Source: Patagioenas fasciata
Taxonomy: Eukaryota > Chordata > Aves > Columbiformes > Columbidae
Assembly: GCF_037038585.1 (NCBI RefSeq)
Contig: NC_092525.1
Span: 17,340,867 to 17,404,866, forward strand
Length of the DNA: 64,000 bases
Direction of reading: 5' to 3'
Part shown: piece by piece, positions 48,641 to 60,100 of the stretch
Layout of the letters: each line of letters begins with the position of its first letter
Position numbering within the stretch: position 1 is the stretch's first letter
Notes under the pieces: model-generated
Database searches by the model: none
What the model saw: only the letters and a program-made list of their open reading frames with translations
Told to the model about the DNA's origin: nothing
Program-made: the position numbers and the translations under genes

Positions 48641-50177
48641 TTACCAGGAATAAAAAGAAAAAGTTTGTGAAACTTCAAGTGTAACATGTCTGTGCGATGC
48701 GTCTTAAGCTGGACAGAACAAGAAGTGCGATCAGAATAAAGCCCAGCCTCCCCGGTGAGGAGAGAGGGGCTTGTCCTGAGATACAGCCACTGTGATGCTC
48801 TTTCATGTGACTCTTTAATGTGATTCTTGCTTGCTTTTTTTTTCTTTCTTTTTTTTTTTAGAGCTTTTATTGAAGAAGTCTCATTACTGCTGTTGCTTCC
48901 CTTCTCTGGACATCTATAGCATAAAGTCAGTTTTCTTGACAATATTCTCTCTGATGTGATTAACTTTTTCTAGCTTGAAAAATTGTAGCGAAGGTATTTT
49001 TGGGGGCAGGCGTTCAAACGAAGGAGTGGAAAAAGCACAAAATTTGCAGCCTCTAAGAGTCCAGAATTTTGGATCCAAACCTCCTGTCCACTTAGTCTCT
49101 CTTCCAAAGCCCAGCCTAACATTTGTGCTTCTTTCTAGAGAGCTGACAAAATTCATTAAAATGTTGTGTGTGAACTGTGCGAGTCTGTGACCTATGACAC
49201 TCTGAATATCAACAGTTTCTTTTTAAGTATATATCTTGTTTCCCCTCTGTCTTCTTTTAGTTCATACTACATTTTCACTTCTACCCGTATTGCTTCCCAG
49301 CACAGGCTCAATCTACCCTCTGCAAAAGCAGGATTCATATAATTTTAAAGCAGGATGCTGTTAGGAGTTTATACAGAATGTTATCTCGTGTTTCTTAGCA
49401 AGGCCTCATGCGTCACTACCCCTCACTGGGTGCATTTATTTCTCTTTGGAAAAAATCGGGCAGCAGCCGTTACACGATGTGCTCAACTGGCATTAGCGGA
49501 ACTGAGCAGTGTTTTACTCATTGATGACACGTTTAAGGGAAGATCCCCGTTGAGTGGCCTGAGTGATCGGAGTTTTGTGTTGTGGGGACAGGAAGCTAAA
49601 CTGAAAATCACTGATGCTTCATAAAATGCAGTTGCTTTTTAAATTTTTTCTTTTGATTTGCTTAATTTTTAGCACCAAAGTTCGCTTTTTTATATAGCTC
49701 TTTCTTCTTTGCCTTGTGCTGAGCAGAAAGCTCCAGGAGAAAGCACATGGTATTTATAATCCTAAAAAAACCCATGTGCTCCTTGAACGTCTCCCCAACA
49801 CCTCCACCCCATGCTTGGCTGCAGCAGAAGAGCCCAAGGACAAGGTGCCACCCTCCCTGCTGCTCCAGCCAGGGGTGATACCAAGGAAAGAACGGAGTCA
49901 CCAGTTCTCTGCGAGGAGGGGGTGTCTGCGATTCTGCAAACAGAGCTGGGGAAAGCACCAGCAGTAGGTGCCAGAATGTGTAATGTTCGGTGGTGACAGT
50001 GGCCGGTCCCTGAGGAGCAAAGCAGAAGAGCACAAAGCAATAGGCTGTAAGAAAACCTGTGAGTGGTTGTAGTGTAATCCCTTGCACCCTGAGCCAGGCT
50101 GTGCTGGCTGAGATCTGAGATCCACATCTGCATGGTGCCAGCAGAAGGTCTGCTGTTCTAGTGTGCTGGTCCAGGTC
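48641..50177. other. Intergenic between IL12RB2 and IL23R, no gene seen
   Basis: A T-rich tract near 48835-48861, then unique DNA. A 176-codon - strand frame at 49662-50192 has no family resemblance and no exon borders I trust. Confidence 0.45.
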
Positions 50178-50445
50178 CTGTTGACAGGACAATGGGTGAA
50201 GGTTTTAAACTGAGAGAGAGGAGACTCAGACCAGACATAAGGAAGAAATTCTTTACACTGAGGGTGGTGAGAGCCTGTCCCAGGTTGGCCAGAGAGGTGG
50301 TGGATGAACCATCCCTGGAGACATCCCAGGCCAGGCTGGACGGGGCTCTGAGCAACCTGAGCTGGTGAAGATGTCCCTGCTCATGGCAGGGGTGGCACTG
50401 GGGCAGCTGGGAAGGTCCCTTCAACACAAACTGTTCTGTGATTCT
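50178..50445 (+). mobile_element. CR1 LINE 3' end (type A)
   Basis: Sense copy from GGTTTTAAACTGAGAGAGAG through the CCATCCCTGGAGACATCCCA and CTGGTGAAGATGTCCCTGCT blocks to CTGTTCTGTGATTCT. Confidence 0.88.
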
Positions 50446-51708
50446 ACATGCCAATGTATATGTAAACATAACACCTATGGCAGCTTGTTAAGTGTGGATT
50501 TCAGGGAGCGTCAGCTGTCTCAGGTGGATCTTGTTTGCAGAAGGATCACAAACTTTTGCTACCAACAGCAGCTGATGGTGGTTACAGCAAGGGAGGTCCC
50601 TCACCCATGGGACACGAGGGGCAGGTGACCACTGTTACCTGCTGATTTCTGCAGAGCTTCCTGTGATACAAAGCTGCAAGGAACCTTAGTTGGTAGATGC
50701 CCTCAATGTGTTGAGGTCAAGATGTTCCCTGCTTCAGCACACCCTCATTGCATAAGACGTGATGGAATAAAGTAAAAGAATGAGTAAAGAATATGGACTT
50801 TCCTTATACATAGTGAAAATAAAACAGGTCTAAGTGATAGAATTACATTTGAATGAAAATTATTGTGGTAATCTCTTCTTGGTTTCTGGAAACGAACAAA
50901 GTAATTCATCTGAAATCAAAAGTGCACGTAAAAGGAAACTTCTAAAGCAAAGCAAACCAGAAGACTGGGAATGGCTTATTCAGCCATTGTGTTCATAGGC
51001 TTTGTAAGGAAAAAAATTGTTATCTACAAGCATAAGAAGTTTCAAATGGTGCAAACCTGCTTCTTTTCTAACTATTTTAATGTGAGTCAGAGAAAGTTAA
51101 AGCTGATGATTGAAGAAGGCTGGAGTCTAGTCAGAATATAGGCAAGTGCTAATGTTAAAAATATGACTGAAGGAAACACGATTCAAACTCTCAAGTGAAA
51201 TCAGCAGGTGCAACCCTCACATACTCTGGTTTTGTCAAGTTGTAGGTCTGGAAATTACCCTGAGAAAGAAGAATTGTGAAGGAATGGGGATGAGTCACCA
51301 GCACTGAAATGATGAGAATGACAGACCACTAGGAGGGAATTCCTAGCTGCTTAAAAACCCCTGCAAGAGCATGTGAGTGCATCCAAAAACCCTGCTGCAG
51401 CTGTCACCACTGCTTGGTTGGGAAGGAGCAGTGTCTGTTTGTTTAATGTATTTCCTCCATAATATTTTCTGGGGTTCTTGATTTTACCACATTGCCTAGT
51501 CCAGCTTAGGAAGAGCTGTTGTGGTGGTGTTTGCATCCCTGATTTTTCAAAGGTAAGTGATAATTTCTTTATCTTCAGTTTGTGTTCAACATCATTCCAC
51601 TTTCTCGTGTTAGCAAAGACAACGTTTATTAAAAAAATCAAATCTTTCTACCTGCTTGAAGACCTCAGAAGTTCACAGACTGCTTTCAGACTGGCATCTC
51701 TTACGCAG
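50446..51708. other. Intergenic, no gene seen
   Basis: AT-rich unique DNA between two CR1 copies; no exon or repeat recognised. Confidence 0.5.
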
Positions 51709-52079
51709 TAGAAGCCTGCTGAGGGATCTGGGGGTTCAGCTGGAGAACAGGAGGTGAGGGGACACCTTCTGATCTCTGAACTGCCTGAGAGGAGCTGGGA
51801 ACCAGGGGAGTCGGGCTCTGCTCCCGAGGAACAAGCGCCAGGACCAGAGGAAACGGCCTCAAGTTGTGCCAGGGGAGGTTGAGGTTGGATGTTGGGGACA
51901 ATTTCTTCCCCGAAGGGCTGTCGGGCATTGGAACAGGCTGCCCAGGGCAGTGGTGGAGTCACCATCCCTGGAGGGGTTGAACAGAGATGAGGTTCTCGGG
52001 GACATGGGGTAGTGCCAGATTTAGGTTATGTCTGGACTCAATAATCTTAAGGGTCTCTTCCAACCAAAAGGATTCTCTG
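51709..52079 (+). mobile_element. CR1 LINE 3' end (type B)
   Basis: Sense copy from GGGTTCAGCTGGAGAACAGG through GGACACCTTCTGATCTCTGA, GAAACGGCCTCAAGTTGTGC and GAACAGGCTGCCCAGGGCAG to AACCAAAAGGATTCTCTGA. It is very similar to the copy at 34744. Confidence 0.88.
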
Positions 52080-53395
52080 ATTCAGTTTCTTTAATGACTT
52101 TCAACTGCTCAGATGTCTTGTTCCTTTCAACCCAGACAGCACAGGTTTGGTCCATGGCCCTGCAGCAATGTTGAAGTTACTGCTACAGCAGGAGAATGGA
52201 CAATAACTTAATTCACTTTGTTTGCCTGTGCTCAGTACTGCAGGTGGTCTGTGCGCTGGTTCCATTAGTTTTGCATCCGTTGTGTATGTCAGTGATTCTC
52301 ATGGAATTTGCCCTAACCCAGAAGGATGAAAACGGTTATTTAGCTTGGTAAATGGAATTTCTCTGCCTCCTCTTGAACACATAACTGAGCCAAGGAAGGC
52401 TGGATTAATGGGGACAGCATGGCTCCCACAGAGCCACTCCAGAAAATCATATAAATGATATGTGAGCACAGAGTCACCCTGTATCCTTTAAGAGGTTAAG
52501 AATTGTGGTTTTTTTCTAATATTCTTGTCGCGAGAATAATTCCTATCATCTGTTAAGGAAAGTCTCAGCTGGTTTGGTAAGCAGCAATCCTGAAATCTCC
52601 TTTTAATATATTACTTTGATAGTTTGTTATCTATTCCTAGTGTTCAATTCTTGCTTTGATTGCTTATTCAAACCTTTCTCTGCTCTTTTACAAGTGATAT
52701 TTTAATGGGATTTGACATTCGGTGAGGCTGACACACAGTGAAGCCTATCAGACACAAACCACAGCCTCACTTCTCACATCCTCTTCTACGAAACGCAGGT
52801 TTGGTTTCAGTCTCTGCTGCTGTGCTCAGCCCTTCCACCCTGTGAATAACTCCTCATCTTCCCTCTTAAAGAATTAACCCTCCTGAAGGCTGAGGAATGC
52901 AAGAGGCTGTACCAAATAGCATAATTTTTAATGAATATTCCTATTTTTGCAGCATGGCTGTTTCTTCTGCCATTTTCTGCTGCCAGGTTTTCAGGTTTTC
53001 AGGTGGGTTTTGCTGATCTGGGCGTTTATGTGCAGCTTTGGTCACAAGTGTTGGTCATAACCTGGCCTTTGATCTTTGTGCATTCAGAAACCCCCAGAGT
53101 CTGCTAGTGTTATTTAGCTTTGAGAAACGCTGAAGTTTTTAATCCAGTTTTAGTCTCAGCAGCATATTTATCCGCGGCTAAATCTCTTCCACAATTTACT
53201 GACAGGCAAATGTTTATAAAACTTTCATCATGGAGTGGTCTGGCAAATGCATATGCAGAATAAAAACAAGCAGCACAAGATTAGTCACAAAATGTTTCTA
53301 TTATCTTTGTTTTGTTGTTCTGTTCCTTTTACCAAATGCTATATAGTGCTTTCAGACTTTAGACCCTGAGGCTTTACCAGAGGTAGTGATTGTTA
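52080..53395. other. Intergenic, no gene seen
   Basis: AT-rich unique DNA with no coding or repeat signal recognised. Confidence 0.45.
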
Positions 53396-53540
53396 CTGTC
53401 TAGGCTCTGTGGATAAGAAACAAAAGCAAAGTGACTTGGCGAAGGTCATGCAGGCAGTTGGTGATTAAGCTGAGACTGAACCCCAGGTCTCCTGTGCTTT
53501 GAACACTAAACCAAGTGAACGCTGTGTCCTCCTGCAGAAA
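53396..53540 (-). mobile_element. Ancient MIR-type (tRNA-derived) SINE fragment
   Basis: On the + strand, CTCTGTGGATAAGAAAC, AAAGTGACTTGGCGAAGGTC, GGTGATTAAGCTGAGACTGA and ACCCCAGGTCTCCTGTGCTT follow the order of an inverted MIR (compare AAGTAACTTGCCCAAGGTCA, GAACCCAGGTCTCC). The tRNA B-box equivalent is GACTGAACC. Diverged, as expected for an element active before the amniote lineages split. Confidence 0.65.
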
Positions 53541-54600
53541 GCATAGTAATGATTTAAAATTGTAGCTACTGATGCATTTTTAAAGCATAATTTATTATGT
53601 GTGAAATTTATTTCTTGATTATGTGTTTAATTAATTTTCAAGCACGTTTTTGGAAGAAGAGTGGTGAACAGTTCCCAAGGGGAGGGTGTCCCTGGCTGAT
53701 CTGCTGCTGGTGACTCCCCTGGCTGAGTAAGGTTTCATCCTCACACCTGATATACCCTGTGCTGCTGCGGCAGATGGAGATAATTAATAAGAACAGGTGG
53801 CGATGGCTCTGCTCTTCTCTTCTCCCAGCCTTTGAAGAGTCTACACCCAATTTCTTATTTAAGTTCTTCTCTCCATCCTTTTCACTGAGGTTGCGGTAGA
53901 GCTGTGAGTAGCAACAAGACCAGCATCACAGTGTGTGTCTGGCTCATCAGCCGTTCTGCTTTGCTGTTTGTTTACATTTCGCTCCTACAGGATAACGTAC
54001 AGATGAGTTTACAATCTCATACAGGTTGGGTGGGAGTTAGAGATCAATGCTTTTGGGTGCATGGTGGCTGTGGGTAGAGATACTACTCAGTGTATACTTC
54101 CTTTATGTGCCTGCAAGGTATAGAACTGGCACAAGGTACAGCTGCCAAGAATAGAACCCAACTTTAGAAAAAGTACAGAAAATACTAATAACAAACATTA
54201 GAGAGCACATAATATTTGAGGGAGAATAAAATGACTTAATGATTTGATTCAAAACATTAGGCTATCCATATATTCAAGTGTTTCCCATAGGCTGGGCTTG
54301 CATGTGTATAATTTGGTCCCCATTGCTGAGGATGTTGGTTTACACCCCAAAATACTGCACTCGGTGGAAAGAAGGCACAGGCGGGATGCGAAGGGCTTTC
54401 CAAGGGTAGAACAGGCGAAAACAAACAGCAGAGCAAGGAGCACATCTGACAAGTGACAATCTGGCACTGAGGACATGATGTGACATCGGGGTATTGAACA
54501 ATTATTGAAATTCCTGCTGTTTTCATGCACCGGTCTATTTACCCACTGATGTACCCATTGCTAGTGGTGAACATCACAGGTACCCATCCCAGACCAGCTG
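53541..54600. other. Intergenic, no gene seen
   Basis: Unique AT-rich DNA without recognisable coding or repeat signal. Confidence 0.45.
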
Positions 54601-54604
54601 GAAA

Positions 54605-54646
54605 ATACACATATACATATATATGTGTGCGTGCACACATATATAC
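54605..54646. repeat. 42-bp alternating purine/pyrimidine near-palindrome
   Basis: Every base from 54605 to 54646 alternates purine and pyrimidine, mixing TA, CA/TG and CG steps. The core ATATATGTGTGC - GTGCACACATATAT is nearly its own reverse complement. Such tracts can adopt Z-DNA or cruciform structure (general knowledge). Confidence 0.9.
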
Positions 54647-56030
54647 TTCTGCACTTCTCTTTTGGTTTTCCCTGGCAACCAGTCAATATGCACCAGTTGT
54701 AGCCATGCACCCATGTAAATGCTGTGCTCCCTCCAGACACAGAGGTATTTGCAGGTACCTGTCCTGGAATGAATTAGCAGGGCTGGAAATTCATCCAGCA
54801 GGTACCTGAAATGTCAGACCAGGCTTTCAGCCTTGTTTTCTAACAAGACAAATGTTTTCACCTGTAGGGTTTGGCAGTTCAGGTGATACAGGCAATGTGA
54901 GCCTCAGGATGTGGACATTGAAAAAAAATAGCATTAGAAACACCTTCCCCATCTCACATTTGGGCTGCTGATAGTATGTGGCTGTTCTTTTACAATTTCC
55001 TTCCTGCACAGGCAGCAATCACTAATTTTAGACTTGCTTACATGTAGAAGTCACATTTTGGACTTGGAAACAGCTTGCTGCTTCTAAAGGAGAATCTTAC
55101 CCTGTCTTGCCAGGTAACTACTGCTCTGTAAATTTAAGCAACAGATCTCTTGAGTTGTTAAAAGGAAACAAATACATATACAGCACACAACAATGGCAAA
55201 ACTGATCCATTTGTGCAACAGCAGTTAGAGAAACACATGTGGTGCCTAGCAAAAATTGAAAGAAAGACTATTATCTCCAGGTTTAGCAGTTCTACTGCAA
55301 AAAGTGATTTCATCATAATAAAGTGGATAACTCTAATAGGTAATTACGTATAGGTTAGCATTTACATTAGGTTTGTAACTTTTAAGTCTTATAAAACTTT
55401 GTCAAGTTTTGCTCTCGCTATTTTACAGATTTGGGTTTGGGGATACACAGTCAGGGGATCCTTTTGGCTTTTAATGTGGTGGTGTTAATATCATTCTTAT
55501 TCCTTGTGTTACTTGTAAATGGAGACTCCAAGCTCTGTGCGGGTGTGGTGGGATTTGTGCGAGCATAACAAGCTGTGCACAGTGTGCATGGTGTGCAGAG
55601 GTATTTTGCAGAACATTGTAAACTTCTTTCATGCTTGTATTCCTTAAAAGCGTTCGGAGTGCTTCTTTTAAAAGTTGTGAGGGATCAGGGAATAGATCCA
55701 TAATCCAACCTCTCCCGTGTCCAGGGAGTTTCTGGTTGCTTTGTGAACATTTTGTAAATCCTGGGAAAACTTGTAAGTGATGTCACAACTGCTCTGCAGG
55801 AAGAAGGCTCCAGTATTTCATTTTCTGGGTGTCAGAAAATCCAAATTCCATGTCACATGCCTAATAAATGCCGTTTCACTGCGCCGCATTGCGCTCTGCA
55901 CAGCAAGGCTGGGGCTGCTATGAGATGGTACATCCCTCACCCAAAGTGAAGAATCTGCCCAGTGACCAATTTGAAGAGACTCTTAAATCAGCCTGGCAGA
56001 CCATGAAGCCTTGTTCTTACCTGATGTGGT
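54647..56030. other. Intergenic, no gene seen
   Basis: Unique DNA downstream of IL23R; no coding signal recognised. Confidence 0.45.
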
Positions 56031-56032
56031 TT

Positions 56033-56038
56033 TTTATT
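56033..56038 (-). terminator. IL23R: Possible IL23R poly(A) signal
   Basis: TTTATT on the + strand is AATAAA on the - strand, about 530 bases after the IL23R stop. Tentative. Confidence 0.4.
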
Positions 56039-56564
56039 ATTGAATAGGAAGAAAAATGCAATTGGGTTCTTCTATCATACAGAAAAAGTTTCATGTCCTT
56101 GGTACCTGTGATATGCGGTGTGATATATAAATCCTCCTTGGTATAGTGTGTCTTCATTAGGAGTCATCCCAAAATATTTTATGTGTTTCTATCAGGATGT
56201 CTAAGGGATTGTTTTATCCATCCTAACTGCAATCAGCTCCAGGGATGAAATGCTCCAAATATTTAACAGGAGAGTGATTTTGAATAATAACTGAAGCAAA
56301 TTGCATCCTGCAAAAATCACCTCTCCTGTATTTCAGTTCTTATGGGCATAAAAATTGTACATTTTTTATGCTTGTGACAATATGAGGTAAGTTTAAAACT
56401 GTGATTTAGTGGCTAAAGCATTTCAGGCAGCTGCGAGTATTTATAGTCAATTAAGAGGGTAATTTTCAGATCTGGAGTTTTGCTCCAGTTCTGCTGTTTG
56501 CAGTCTTAAACCTGATAGGTGCCATGGCCATCACTTTAGGTTTTTTCGATCGCAATGATTTCTT

Positions 56565-57185
56565 TCAAAAGAACCTCTCAATGTTCTGCGGAAAGCAAGA
56601 CTGTATATCCACCGACTCCTTGTTCATGGCTCTCAGGCAGGAGACCAGCTCATCGGGGACCAGTGTCTGCTCCTGGACATCACTGGCCAATGTGTGACCC
56701 CACTGGGTCCCCAGGAGGGACCCCTGTCCCCCTGGGGCTGAGCCCAGGGCCTGGCTTTGCCCGCTCCGGCTGCTGTTTAGAATGAGGTTGATCTTCTCCA
56801 GCAGACAGACCTGGTGTCCTCCTTCCTCCCCGTCCCACAGCTGGGGAACGGGGCTCGTGTAGTCTCTGAAGAAGATGCTCATCTCTGGTTCTGGGAGGGC
56901 TGCCACGGGCTGTGTTTGGTAAAAGTTGGCAGCTACGTACCCCAGCAGGTTCCCATCGGACACCTGGGGTTTGTAGTCACTGACGGGCTCAGGGGATGTG
57001 ATGCTGGTGGGCGCTGTGCCCCTGGGGTGGTCCCTATCCTTGGGGGCCTCTCTGCTGGGTTTCCTTCTGGTGGCCACATTCTTGTACTCCTCATGAGCTG
57101 GCACCTCCTCGATTTTCATAATGGCAGGGTCACTGGTGTCCAAAAGCGGCTCGTGGAAACTGTGACTCATGAAATCACTCTTTTC
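56565..57185 (-). CDS. IL23R: IL23R last coding exon (cytoplasmic tail)
   Basis: Acceptor CTCCAG, phase 0, 206 codons plus stop. It holds tyrosines in [25 protein letters not shown] and RDYTSPV. YKPQ (codons at 56975-56964) and YQTQ (56921-56910) fit the YXXQ type of STAT3 docking site. It ends with [20 protein letters not shown] and [11 protein letters not shown]. Confidence 0.93.
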   Translation of the reverse strand, partial: EKSDFMSHSFHEPLLDTSDPAIMKIEEVPAHEEYKNVATRRKPSREAPKDRDHPRGTAPTSITSPEPVSDYKPQVSDGNLLGYVAANFYQTQPVAALPEPEMSIFFRDYTSPVPQLWDGEEGGHQVCLLEKINLILNSSRSGQSQALGSAPGGQGSLLGTQWGHTLASDVQEQTLVPDELVSCLRAMNKESVDIQSCFPQNIERFF

Positions 57186-60100
57186 CTGGAGGGGAAAAAA
57201 GAAAAAAAGAGTCTAATGACAAACTGGCAAATTTTAGCAACGGGAGAGCTCTCATTAGAGTGTCCCAAGGAAGAAATGGGGCAATGACTTATTGTCTTCA
57301 TCTCATTGTCTTTCCCACCTCTTTTATTTGACCCCCTCTGTGAAAGAGGTGGATGAGGGCAGGTGGGAGCAGCTGGGCATGTCTCTGTGCTTCTGCATGT
57401 GCTTCAAGGGCAGCTGGAGTCAACTGTGGCCACTAAATGAAGTGTAGCTTGAGGTAAGGTTGAAAGACCTCAGCTAAGCTGGGTTCCTGTGTGCCTTGCA
57501 CATGCCTGGGAAATTTTAAACTGGATATGAGGCAAGATTTCCTTCCCAGAAAATGCTGTCAGGCATTGGAACAGGCTGCCCAGGGCAGTGGCGGAGTCAC
57601 CATCCCTGGAGGGGTTGAACAGACGAGAGATGAGGTTCTCAGGGATGTGGGTCAGTGCCAGGGGTGGATTAACAGTTGGGCTTAGTGATCTTGAGGGTTT
57701 CTTCCAACCAAAATGATCCTATAAAATGATTCCTGATCAGTTCCTGGTCCCTTAGAGCTTAATCCTCTTCCCACCTGTGTTTCTCACAGCTCTGGAGCAA
57801 CCTTTAATCTCAGGGGTAAAGAAAAGCTGGGAGATGATGGTGCGATTACCTGCAGTGACTTCACCACATTGCTGTTTTCCATGCGGGGGAAGTCTTCAAA
57901 CAGCCATTTGGGCAAGAGCGACACAAGGGTGGCGTTAATTCTTTACCAAAAAGAAAAATATAAACCCAAAAATGTTAGTCCATTGTATTAGTCAGTGCTT
58001 TGTGCTGGGTGAAATTGTCCCTTGCAGGAGGGGACACACAAGGTCCAACCATGAAGGATGGACCTTGGAAACCCCAGGTTTACCCCATGTAGTGGGTTTC
58101 CCTGTTTGAACTGAAGTTCTTCATCTTTCCACCTTATTCCTCTGGGTTTGATTCTGGAAGCTTAATGACTCTAGTTAAATCCCTGATGTAAAACTTGTCT
58201 CTATGTGAAAATGCTGCTAACCTGGGGGCGGGGGGAGAACCAAGCTGTGTGTATGAACCAGAAGAGGCATTTGTGTCCCGAACTGATGAAATCAAATACA
58301 CAGCAGCAATGAAAGTTGATTTTCCTGCAGCCAAAGCTGCTGCAGAAATGAAAATCATTTGCCAGAGATGTTAATTTCACTGAGCTTTGCTGGTGCATTG
58401 CTGTGTTCCTGGGAAAATACACTGTCCCTGTTTTTGCTGAAAAACTAATGTTTTGCGATTACATGGAGAGAAGAAGAATTAGGCTGGGTTCAGAAACTGA
58501 AAAGCACCAGGTCTGGCCTTGACAAAGGAGTGAATTTTTGTGGGTCTCTGCCTTACTGCAGTGCACATAAATATCTTTTCACATAGCAATCGGATTAATG
58601 GAAAAGCATGTCCTTAGTAAGAGCAGGTTTCTGTAGCTAATTTTTAAATGTTTTGGAAGAAAGGTGGGAGTTGGAAATGAAGAAAAAACTGAAGAAAGCA
58701 GTACCTTTTTCTGGCTGATTTTTTAAACATCAGAATTATGAGAACAACTGATAATATGACCATGCTGGCACCCAGTCCCAGGAAAACTCCAATGTCATCA
58801 TCTGAAAAAGAACAGAAAGGAAAAAAGTCATTTGAGTGTCCTGGCTCCAGCCCATTTCTGATACAAAGGGCAGATCTTTGACAAAGCAGCCATCAGCATT
58901 TCACTTGCCCTTTTGCTCCTCAATTAATGAAGCAAAGCCATAACAAAAGCAAAACCCAACTCACTGTCCCATCTGTGTGACCAGAGCATTGCTGGTCCCC
59001 ATGCGGGGGGGACACGTCATTTGAAGAATGGTGTTTAACCATCTCCTACGCAGCTTTACCTTCCAGAAATGCTGAAGTGAATTCTTCAGCTTACATTGGT
59101 TTTGCTTTTGATTTAAGTTCAGAACGTAACCTTTACCAGAAGATGTGCAAACCAGAAGCAGAAACCAAGTTAGAAAAATGCTTACAAACGAGTCTCTGGT
59201 TCAAATTGCAAGACTGAAACAGTCTATTGCTGCATGTTAACATTATCTCCTATTTTCCTGGGTTTCTTATCTCCTACTTGCTGTAATGTATGTTATATTT
59301 TAAGTATCAGGAGAAAGTAAAACTCAAGACATGCATTCCGTGGGTGCTATTGAACCATGAGAGCACTACAGCCCGTCCTGCCACGCAGCTCGTCTGCCAT
59401 GCAAGGGAATAGTTGCTTTTCTGTCCCTGACCTCTCCGAAGTGTCAAGGAGCTTTTGCTTCCCCATCACCAGATGCTGCAGGCGCTGCTTGGGCTGAAAC
59501 TTCCACTTCTGGTCAAGGAGAAAGTCTGGCTTACCAAGTCCGAGCTACTATCTTCTTACCATGGGAGATGTGGCTGGAGGTGCTGCCCAGGAGCGGCTCC
59601 TCTGCAGGGACTTAAACAGAGAGAGGCAAAAAATGTCCATAACTTCATTTACAGCACAGCAGGTAACATCTGTGTCAATAAGCTATGGCTTATTTTTATT
59701 TTGTTACGATTGTTTAGAAAAATAAATAATGGTATAATGAGAAAAATAAACCCCCTGAAGTAATTAGTAGCTCCAGCTCTGGCTGGATTATACACAATCT
59801 CCTGGTTCTCAGAGATCAAATTAAATGAGACATTGATGAACATGTAACACCAATTACAAAACATCTTCCATGTACATCACTCCCCTCGGCACCTGAAACA
59901 AGAATTTACTCTTCCTGAGGAGCTGTATATAGTTTTTCATGAGCACCTACAGATTATTTCCCAGAGTGTCTGAACCCCCATGACCGAATTTTCTAATAAT
60001 ATCATAGAATCATTTTAGTTGGAAGAGATCATCAAGATCATCAAGTCCAACCATTAACCTAACAGCAACACTACCCCATGACCCTGAGAACCTCATCTCT

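Noticed and set aside
49662-50192. 176-codon - strand frame between the receptors
   Set aside because: Unfamiliar sequence that runs into the edge of a CR1 copy, with no splice or promoter context.
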